A stretch of DNA of 5,930 bases. Origin: Cocleimonas sp. (GTDB lineage: Bacteria; Pseudomonadota; Gammaproteobacteria; Thiotrichales; Thiotrichaceae). The position numbers and the translations under genes were made by a program. The stretch lies in contig JAGLDT010000139.1 of NCBI GenBank assembly GCA_023145485.1, positions 1 to 5,930 on the forward strand, in the 5' to 3' direction. Under the pieces are notes generated by a model. The model had not been told where the DNA came from. It did not search any database and saw only the letters and a program-made list of their open reading frames with translations. Every line of letters starts with the position of its first letter. Positions within the stretch are counted from its first letter, which is position 1. This document shows positions 1 through 4,440 of the stretch, in pieces.

Positions 1-41
1 TATCCACCCTACAAATCATGGTTGGTGAAGGTATTGTTATT

Positions 42-77
42 AAAAAGGCATTTCAATTCAGTTGAAATGCCTTTTTT
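42..77. terminator. Bidirectional intrinsic terminator downstream of ppc
   Basis: A perfect inverted repeat has arms at 42-56 and 62-76 around a 5-base loop (57-61). The GC-containing core GGCATTTCAA / TTGAAATGCC is flanked by A5 on the left and T6 on the right, so each strand presents a hairpin followed by a T-run. It lies 11 bases beyond the ppc stop codon (88-90 on the minus strand) and is therefore the natural end of the ppc transcript. It could equally end a plus-strand gene lying to the left of the window. Confidence 0.88.
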
Positions 78-87
78 CCATGAAGAG

Positions 88-2901
88 TTACCCTGTATTT
101 CGCATTCCTGCTGCAATGGCATTAATGGTTAATAACAATCCATCTAACCAAGGTGATGAGGCATCATCTGCTAACTCAATATGTTTTCTATGACGGCGCA
201 ATAACGTAATCTGAATATGATTCAGCGGATCAAGATAAGGCTCACGGCGTTCTAGGGTATATTGCAATAACGGCGTTTCATCCATCAGTTTATCCAGCTC
301 TGCTATCTCTAAAATACAAGTAACTGTGTCTGTATATTCCACTTTAATTTTATTGTAAATTTCTTTCGAACGCTGTTGATCACTCCAAAGACTGGAGTAT
401 TCTTTTGCTGTGTCCATGCGGGCTTTAAACAATGCCATTTGTACATTACTTAATAAGGCGCGGAAAAATGGCCATTGTTGATACATTTCTCTAAGTATTT
501 CAATGCCATGCTCTTGTTTAAATCCTTTTAAGGCGCTGCCAATGCCGTACCATGCTGGCAGGGTATGACGTGCTTGCGCCCAGCCGAAAACCCACGGAAT
601 AGCACGGATAGAGCTTTTTGAGCGTACCACTTGTTTACGATGCGAGGGACGTGAGCCAATATTCAACTGTCCTATTTCTTGTACGGGGGTATTTTCATAA
701 AAATAGTCTTGGAAGCCTTCTGTAAAATCGGTCAAATCACGATAACTTCGTTCACCCAAGTTCGCTATCTGCGCCATGCTCTCCAGATATTCTGGTTTAA
801 ATCCTGCATGGGGTTTAACAATGGATTGGGAGCTTTTCAATAAGCCCGTAATACCAACGCCTAATTCATAAGTAGCAGTTTCCACATTGCTGTATTTATT
901 AGAAAGCACTTCGCCTTGTTCGGTGAACTTAATCTGTCCATGGACCGTATTAGGCGGTTGGGCAACAATGGCTTCATGAGTTGGTCCACCACCACGCCCA
1001 ACAGTACCACCTCGACCATGAAATAAGCGACATTTCACACCATAGTGATTGGTGAGTTCAATGACCTGATTTTGTGCATTGTATAGATTCCACTGAGAGG
1101 CCAATATTCCCCCGTCTTTACAAGAGTCTGAGTAGCCTAGCATGACTTCTTGCAGGTTACCTGAGGAGGCAAGCAAAGCTTTATACGTGGTGTTTTCAAA
1201 TACATTGGTGAGAACTGAAACAATATGTTGTAAATCTTCAATGGTTTCAAATAGAGGTGAAATTTGTATCTTACAGAAGTAATTCCCGTTGCTGTCTTTA
1301 CCCGCAAGACCTGCAAGGCGTGCCAAAAACATCACTTCCATGATATGACTTGCCGTGTGTGTCATGGAGATAACATAAGTACCAAAAATACAGTCACCTG
1401 TTTCTTGGCGCATTTTGACCATGGTGTCAAAAACGTCTAAGGTTTCAATAGATTTTTCACTTAATGATTCAGAGTTAGCGCTAGGTAGGCTCTTGCGCTC
1501 TATCAACTGGCTAAGCAAGGCAAGGCGTTGCGCTTCATTTAAGCTCGCATAATCCGTATCAGGTAAAAACTGTTGCAATACTTCAATAACGGCATCAGTG
1601 TGAATATTGGATTCTTGGCGAATATCCAGCTCAACTAATGAAAACCCACAGGTTTCAACCAGCCGGCGCAAATCTTTAAGTTCACGACGGGCAATATTTT
1701 GATCTTGATGGCTATAGAGAGACTCGTGAATAAGGGTGAGATCCGCAGAAAAATCGTTAACATTCTGATACGCAAACTGTTGTTTAGCTTTACTTTTTAA
1801 ATGTCCTTTGAGTCGATCTTGCACTAGACGTAAATTTTGTTTTAAGCGGTATTGCATCATTTGCAATTTACGACGATAAGGTTCTTTGCTGTATAGTTTA
1901 GGATTATCACTAAATACAAAGCCTAGTTGCTTATTATCTGCCATTAAAGATTGCGTAAACTCAGTAGAAGGGGTGATGAAGTCCGAGCTATGAGAAAGAT
2001 TTTTACGCAGTTTTTTTACCCGCTTATTATACTCAAGTAATGCTTGTTGCATGTGTAAACGGATCGCTTTACGAGTCACCTCTGGAGTAACAAAGGGATT
2101 ACCATCACGATCTCCCCCTATCCATGAGCCAAAACGTAGCACGGTTGGAATAGTGATCTTATTTTCACCATAGATTTTACGGGTTGCCCGTTCAAAATAA
2201 CGGTACACCATCGGGATCGCTTCAAATAGACTAGAATCAAAATAAAATAATCCATAGCGCACTTCATCTTCAACACTGGGTTTATTATTTCTAACCTCAT
2301 TGCTGCGCCACAAAATTTGAATTTGTGCTTTCAAGTGGTTTAATAATGAGTTTCGTTCACTTTCTGATAAAATAGGATTTTGCAATTCATCAATAATAAT
2401 AAAAATCTGACGCTGTAATGTCATGACAGTACGTCGGCGCGCTTCCGTCGGGTGAGCCGTAAACACGGGTGTATAGCGCAAATGATTGATAATTTCTTGT
2501 GCATCACCTGCGCTAATACCCTCTTCTTTGAGTTCCGTAATGGTACTAATAAAAGCACCTTTCCATAGTTTTGTCGGGTCATCACGGAAAATTTCACGTC
2601 GCTGACGATGTAAAAAATCTTCTTCAATCACATTAGACAACATATAAAATAAATTAAATGCTCGAATCACATTATCAATTAAATGATTATCAAGCTGCTC
2701 AATATAAGCCATTAACTCCTGACGTTTAGGTTCATTATCGCTTATAGCAAGCTGAATATAGCCTTGACGCAGATATTCAGCCGCATTATATAAATCATCA
2801 CCTGATTGTTGTTTAATAACCTCGCCGAGTAGATCCCCTACCATTCTTACTTGTTCAGCTAGCCTATCCACATTTGTTGTATCGAGAATGCTTGCGCTCA
2901 T
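88..2901 (-). CDS. ppc: Phosphoenolpyruvate carboxylase
   Basis: This enzyme carboxylates phosphoenolpyruvate with bicarbonate to give oxaloacetate and phosphate. It is a soluble, Mg-dependent, normally tetrameric enzyme that refills the TCA cycle and feeds the aspartate family. The 937-residue product is complete and carries the family signatures in order: VFTAHPTEA with the catalytic His at 150 (E. coli His138); GSWIGGDRDGNP at 258-269; MLGYSDSCKDGG at 587-598 with Lys595 (E. coli Lys546); the glycine loop FHGRGGTVGRGGGP at 627-640; RAIPWVFGWAQAR at 766-778; and the C-terminal GMRNTG. By motif alignment the aspartate-inhibitor ligands of the E. coli enzyme (Arg587, Lys773, Arg832, Asn881) correspond to Arg636, Lys826, Arg886 and Asn935, so feedback inhibition by aspartate is expected (inference). 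It is about 54 residues longer than the 883-residue E. coli protein, the surplus being a short N-terminal extension plus internal insertions. The ATG is preceded by AGGGG (2908-2912). It is transcribed divergently from pssA, with its own terminator. Confidence 0.98.
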   Translation of the reverse strand: MSASILDTTNVDRLAEQVRMVGDLLGEVIKQQSGDDLYNAAEYLRQGYIQLAISDNEPKRQELMAYIEQLDNHLIDNVIRAFNLFYMLSNVIEEDFLHRQRREIFRDDPTKLWKGAFISTITELKEEGISAGDAQEIINHLRYTPVFTAHPTEARRRTVMTLQRQIFIIIDELQNPILSESERNSLLNHLKAQIQILWRSNEVRNNKPSVEDEVRYGLFYFDSSLFEAIPMVYRYFERATRKIYGENKITIPTVLRFGSWIGGDRDGNPFVTPEVTRKAIRLHMQQALLEYNKRVKKLRKNLSHSSDFITPSTEFTQSLMADNKQLGFVFSDNPKLYSKEPYRRKLQMMQYRLKQNLRLVQDRLKGHLKSKAKQQFAYQNVNDFSADLTLIHESLYSHQDQNIARRELKDLRRLVETCGFSLVELDIRQESNIHTDAVIEVLQQFLPDTDYASLNEAQRLALLSQLIERKSLPSANSESLSEKSIETLDVFDTMVKMRQETGDCIFGTYVISMTHTASHIMEVMFLARLAGLAGKDSNGNYFCKIQISPLFETIEDLQHIVSVLTNVFENTTYKALLASSGNLQEVMLGYSDSCKDGGILASQWNLYNAQNQVIELTNHYGVKCRLFHGRGGTVGRGGGPTHEAIVAQPPNTVHGQIKFTEQGEVLSNKYSNVETATYELGVGITGLLKSSQSIVKPHAGFKPEYLESMAQIANLGERSYRDLTDFTEGFQDYFYENTPVQEIGQLNIGSRPSHRKQVVRSKSSIRAIPWVFGWAQARHTLPAWYGIGSALKGFKQEHGIEILREMYQQWPFFRALLSNVQMALFKARMDTAKEYSSLWSDQQRSKEIYNKIKVEYTDTVTCILEIAELDKLMDETPLLQYTLERREPYLDPLNHIQITLLRRHRKHIELADDASSPWLDGLLLTINAIAAGMRNTG

Positions 2902-2917
2902 TTTTATCCCCTATTAT

Positions 2918-2945
2918 TGATGTTCCTTAGAAAAGACGAACATCA
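2918..2945. repeat. Perfect 8-bp inverted repeat over the ppc promoter
   Basis: TGATGTTC (2918-2925) and GAACATCA (2938-2945) are exact inverted copies around a 12-base spacer. The right arm overlaps the predicted ppc -10 box (2942-2947, minus strand), and the expected transcription start (about 2935) falls in the spacer. RNA starting there would lack one arm. A DNA operator therefore fits better than an RNA hairpin, but no regulator family is recognised and chance remains possible. Confidence 0.4.
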
Positions 2946-3009
2946 TAAAATACAACCATCGGTAAGTAAAAATAGATTACTTTTGATTGTTCAGCTAATG
3001 ACAGGTTAG
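2920..3009 (+). CDS. Possible 29-codon leader peptide with Leu/Ile/Val-rich end (weak)
   Basis: This ORF starts at ATG 2920 and stops at TAG 3007-3009. Its product ends NRLLLIVQLMTG, with codons TTA CTT TTG ATT GTT CAG CTA. It sits between ppc and pssA and is followed 58 bases after its stop by a strong intrinsic terminator, the arrangement of an amino-acid attenuator. Against it: there is no Shine-Dalgarno before the ATG, no clear promoter just upstream, and it overlaps the proposed ppc promoter on the other strand. A 29-codon ORF with three adjacent leucines can arise by chance. It is listed because its position relative to the terminator is suggestive. Confidence 0.2.
   Translation: MFLRKDEHHKIQPSVSKNRLLLIVQLMTG
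2942..2970 (-). promoter_or_regulatory. Probable sigma70-type promoter of ppc
   Basis: Read on the minus strand, TTTACT (2970-2965; 4 of 6 to TTGACA) is followed by a 17-base spacer and TATGAT (2947-2942; 5 of 6 to TATAAT). The start would be near 2935, leaving an untranslated leader of roughly 34 bases that includes AGGGG before the ppc ATG. The spacing is ideal, but box matches in AT-rich DNA are common, so this is a moderate call. Confidence 0.45.
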
Positions 3010-3025
3010 AGCAGTCTAATATAGG
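2998..3025 (+). promoter_or_regulatory. Candidate promoter toward pssA (weak)
   Basis: ATGACA (2998-3003; 5 of 6 to TTGACA), a 16-base spacer and TATAGG (3020-3025; 4 of 6 to TATAAT) would start RNA near 3032, upstream of the terminator at 3068-3095. If this is the true promoter, only the hairpin at 3046-3059 and the terminator hairpin are in the transcript, and the Leu/Ile/Val ORF upstream is not transcribed from it. The two interpretations compete. Confidence 0.25.
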
Positions 3026-3095
3026 CTCCGCTAACAACAAGAAAGTCGTTTTTAAACGATCATTTTCAAACGAGCCAATAGGCTCGTTTTTTTTT
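3005..3095 (+). promoter_or_regulatory. Putative attenuator leader upstream of pssA
   Basis: Several segments here can pair in mutually exclusive ways. GTTAGAGC (3005-3012) can pair with GCTC (3025-3028) plus TAAC (3032-3035), with a 3-base bulge. TATAGGCTC (3020-3028) can instead pair with GAGCCAATA (3072-3080) at 8 of 9 positions, which would break the terminator's left arm. TCGTTT (3046-3051) can pair either with AAACGA at 3054-3059 or with AAACGA at 3068-3073, again the terminator arm. ATAGGCTC occurs twice (3021-3028 and 3078-3085), consistent with competing strands. The pairings are seen in the sequence; a regulatory function is inference. Confidence 0.35.
3068..3095 (+). terminator. 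Strong intrinsic terminator just upstream of pssA
   Basis: AAACGAGCC (3068-3076) and GGCTCGTTT (3081-3089) form a perfect 9-bp stem with an AATA loop, and the run of nine T (3087-3095) follows directly. On the minus strand the stem is followed by only three T before GAAAATG, so it is plus-directed. The only unambiguous gene to its left is ppc on the other strand. It must therefore end a short leader or small RNA from the 2902-3067 region, or block plus-strand read-through. The pssA ATG is 26 bases beyond it, which makes an attenuator role possible. Confidence 0.85.
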
Positions 3096-3121
3096 GCCTG
3101 AAAATATGATATTAATGGTTT

Positions 3122-3883
3122 ATGAATACTGATAATAATACACCACATCGAGGCATTTACTTATTGCCTAACCTTTTCACCACTGCAGCTCTATTCAGTG
3201 GTTTTTACGCTATTGTTGCTGCCATCAATGGGAAATTTGAAATAGCCGCTATTGCCGTTTTTATTGCGATGGTACTCGATGGTCTGGATGGGCGGGTCGC
3301 CCGCTGGACCAACACTCAATCTGAATTTGGCGCGCAATATGATAGCTTGTCTGACTTGGTTTCCTTCGGTTTAGCACCCAGTCTAGTTGTTTATCAATGG
3401 GCATTAGTCCATATGAAGGATGTCGCTCCCGCATGGGGAAAGTTAGGTTGGATGGCGGCCTTTATCTACGTTGCCTGTGCGGCCTTGCGTTTAGCGCGTT
3501 TTAATGTGCAACATGAAATTATTGATAAACGTTATTTTATCGGACTACCCAGTCCAGCCTCTGCTGCACTCATGGTCGGTATGGTGTGGGTCTTTAATGA
3601 TCTCGATGTGTCAGGAAAAGAAATACAAATCCCTGCTTTATTAATGACACTGTTTGCAGGGTTATTAATGGTTAGCAATATAAAATTTCATAGTTTTAAA
3701 GACTTTGACTTTCGTAGTAAAGTACCTCATCTCTTTATTTTAGGCATTGTACTCGTGTTTGCATTAACCGCCATTGACCCACCCAAGGTTTTATTTGCTG
3801 TATTTTTAATCTATGCAGTTTCAGGGCCTGCTTTATGGCTCTTAGAAAAAACACCGTTTAAGCACCTTCTCAAAAATAAATAA
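3122..3883 (+). CDS. pssA: CDP-diacylglycerol--serine O-phosphatidyltransferase (type II)
   Basis: This membrane enzyme joins CDP-diacylglycerol and L-serine to give phosphatidylserine and CMP, the step leading to phosphatidylethanolamine. The 253-residue product carries the full CDP-alcohol phosphotransferase motif: Asp53, then Asp56-Gly57-x2-Ala60-Arg61-x8-Gly70-x3-Asp74-x3-Asp78, the residues that bind the metal pair and the CDP group. The N-terminal RGIYLLPNLFTTAALFSGFYA (residues 10-30) is typical of proteobacterial type II PssA. Hydrophobic segments lie at about 17-36, 40-55, 80-98, 108-124, 143-158, 170-186, 203-218 and 222-242, giving a polytopic inner-membrane protein. It differs from the peripheral phospholipase-D-like PssA of E. 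coli. The frame is closed by a TAA at 3113-3115 and 3122 is the only start that keeps the conserved N-terminus, yet no Shine-Dalgarno is visible. It is followed by leuA on the same strand, 557 bases away. Confidence 0.96.
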   Translation: MNTDNNTPHRGIYLLPNLFTTAALFSGFYAIVAAINGKFEIAAIAVFIAMVLDGLDGRVARWTNTQSEFGAQYDSLSDLVSFGLAPSLVVYQWALVHMKDVAPAWGKLGWMAAFIYVACAALRLARFNVQHEIIDKRYFIGLPSPASAALMVGMVWVFNDLDVSGKEIQIPALLMTLFAGLLMVSNIKFHSFKDFDFRSKVPHLFILGIVLVFALTAIDPPKVLFAVFLIYAVSGPALWLLEKTPFKHLLKNK

Positions 3884-3892
3884 TAATTTAAC

Positions 3893-3921
3893 TTGATGCT
3901 AATTTAGTTTTTAGGTATTTT
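3893..3921 (+). promoter_or_regulatory. Candidate promoter for the leuA leader
   Basis: TTGATG (3893-3898; 4 of 6 to TTGACA), exactly 17 bases, then TATTTT (3916-3921; 4 of 6 to TATAAT) lie just after the pssA stop codon. RNA would begin near 3928, almost on the ATG of the leucine-rich leader ORF (3929), implying a leaderless or near-leaderless start. No terminator separates pssA from this point, so read-through from pssA is an alternative source of leuA mRNA. Confidence 0.3.
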
Positions 3922-3928
3922 TACTCCT

Positions 3929-4069
3929 ATGTTTATAGATAACCATACAACCTATTTTGAAACGAGTGCTCAGCACTCGGGTTATCTTGTGTCTGATTAT
4001 TTATTCTTTAAAGCGTTCTTTAGCGCTTCACTTCTGCTCTCTTTATCCCTCGCACTACTTCTGCCTTAG
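3929..4069 (+). CDS. Leucine-rich leader peptide of leuA
   Basis: This is a 46-codon ORF, ATG 3929 to TAG 4067-4069, in the gap before leuA. The first half is unremarkable. The last 12 residues are LLLSLSLALLLP, with 8 leucines encoded by CTT, CTG, CTC, TTA, CTC, CTA, CTT and CTG; the ORF has 10 leucines in all. A leucine-codon cluster at the end of a short ORF directly before a leucine-biosynthesis gene is the hallmark of ribosome-mediated leu attenuators such as E. coli leuL, to which this has no obvious sequence similarity. Leucine shortage would stall ribosomes on codons 35-45 and alter folding of the downstream leader RNA. The only AGG-like site (3913-3915) is 13 bases from the ATG, so the start is uncertain; GTG 3989 is an in-frame alternative. 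It could instead be a small membrane peptide, since residues 25-45 are hydrophobic. Confidence 0.65.
   Translation: MFIDNHTTYFETSAQHSGYLVSDYLFFKAFFSASLLLSLSLALLLP
3963..3979 (+). repeat. GC-rich hairpin inside the leader ORF
   Basis: CGAGTGC (3963-3969), loop TCA and GCACTCG (3973-3979) form a perfect 7-bp stem. It lies in the first third of the leader ORF. No T-run follows (GGTTATCTTG), so it is not an intrinsic terminator. It may pause RNA polymerase or act in the leader fold. Confidence 0.5.
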
Positions 4070-4075
4070 GGCAGA
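4060..4075 (+). promoter_or_regulatory. Hairpin enclosing the leader stop codon
   Basis: TCTGCC (4060-4065) pairs perfectly with GGCAGA (4070-4075) around a TTAG loop that contains the TAG stop. The 5' arm includes the last Leu and Pro codons of the leader. GCAGA (4071-4075) can alternatively pair with TCTGC at 4033-4037, inside the Leu35-Leu37 codons. Ribosome position on the leader would choose between the two, as expected for an attenuator switch (inference). Confidence 0.45.
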
Positions 4076-4125
4076 CAACTTGAATTATAAAATCCTGACG
4101 AGGAGAAACGTGTAGCTTAAATTTT

Positions 4126-4166
4126 ATTAGTATTTTTAGCGTGTTATTCTCTAAAAATAGACTAAT
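4126..4166 (+). repeat. AT-rich inverted repeat in the leuA leader
   Basis: ATTAGTATTTTTAG (4126-4139) pairs with CTAAAAATAGACTAAT (4151-4166) over 14 base pairs with a 2-base bulge and an 11-base loop. It has only two G-C pairs per arm and no adjoining T-run, so it is not a standard terminator. It could be a protein-binding palindrome or a minor RNA fold. Confidence 0.4.
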
Positions 4167-4252
4167 ATTGCATAATTTTTCTATGTTGCTTAACCCTTTA
4201 AGAAACGTGCATGAAATAACGTCCTGATGCTAACTTATCTTTTTTCTCTAGC

Positions 4253-4280
4253 TTGAATGCTCTTATTTATTGCGTAGAAT
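4253..4280 (+). promoter_or_regulatory. Candidate internal promoter of leuA (weak)
   Basis: TTGAAT (4253-4258; 4 of 6 to TTGACA), a 16-base spacer and TAGAAT (4275-4280; 5 of 6 to TATAAT) would start RNA near 4287. Such a transcript would bypass the leucine-rich leader and give basal leuA expression. The match is modest and the region is AT-rich. Confidence 0.22.
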
Positions 4281-4426
4281 AACTATGCGTCTCAGAAGTG
4301 ACATTCAATCTGAAACAAAAATGCAGCGTTATAATTTCAGGAAGTTCTATCATACATATTCCTAACAACACGTTTACCAAATCCTCAACGGGTGAAGATA
4401 TTGGCTAAGCGAAGCAATACAGATAA

Positions 4427-4431
4427 TGGAG
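4427..4431 (+). promoter_or_regulatory. Ribosome binding site of leuA
   Basis: TGGAG lies 9 bases before ATG 4441, a normal Shine-Dalgarno arrangement. It fixes the leuA start and contrasts with pssA and the leader ORF, which lack a clear site. Confidence 0.7.
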
Positions 4432-4440
4432 TAGAACAAG

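Larger units (their letters stand above)
4070..4440 (+). promoter_or_regulatory. Long untranslated leader of leuA
   Basis: These 371 bases carry no convincing gene. They hold an AT-rich stem (4126-4139 with 4151-4166), a small stem GCGTAG/CTATGC (4272-4277 with 4283-4288), an enclosing 7-bp pair TTGAATG/CATTCAA (4253-4259 with 4302-4308), and a T6 run at 4240-4245 that is not preceded by a stable GC hairpin. CAGAAGTGA (4293-4301) is an exact complement of the leader codons Ser34-Leu35-Leu36 (4028-4036). A TATAAT lies at 4330-4335 without a good -35 partner. The length and foldability fit a regulated leader, but no intrinsic terminator is recognisable, so the mechanism (Rho, weak terminator or translational control) is open. 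Confidence 0.4.

Noticed and set aside
1..40. Possible 3' end of a plus-strand gene (stop at 26-28 in one frame, 62-64 in another).
   Set aside because: Too short to recognise any family or pick a frame; the bidirectional terminator is compatible with such a gene but does not prove it.
587..1150. Plant-like residues in Ppc (GGTVGRGGGPTH) as a sign of horizontal transfer.
   Set aside because: This glycine-loop variant also occurs in bacterial enzymes, and the rest of the protein and its base composition match the neighbouring genes.
2118..2300. 60-codon minus-strand ORF within ppc.
   Set aside because: It lies entirely in another frame of ppc, whose conserved motifs are unbroken, and has no recognisable features.
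2421..2627. 68-codon minus-strand ORF within ppc.
   Set aside because: It overlaps the catalytic His region of ppc in another frame; a shadow of the real gene.
2927..3148. 73-codon minus-strand ORF spanning the ppc-pssA gap.
   Set aside because: It runs through the terminator hairpin (the A-run gives lysines) and into the pssA start, covers the proposed ppc promoter, and resembles no family.
3963..3979. GC-rich hairpin after pssA as the pssA terminator.
   Set aside because: No T-run follows on either strand, so intrinsic termination is not expected.
4330..4335. Perfect TATAAT as the main leuA promoter.
   Set aside because: No acceptable -35 hexamer at 15-19 bases upstream and no extended -10 TG; a consensus hexamer is unsurprising in AT-rich DNA.
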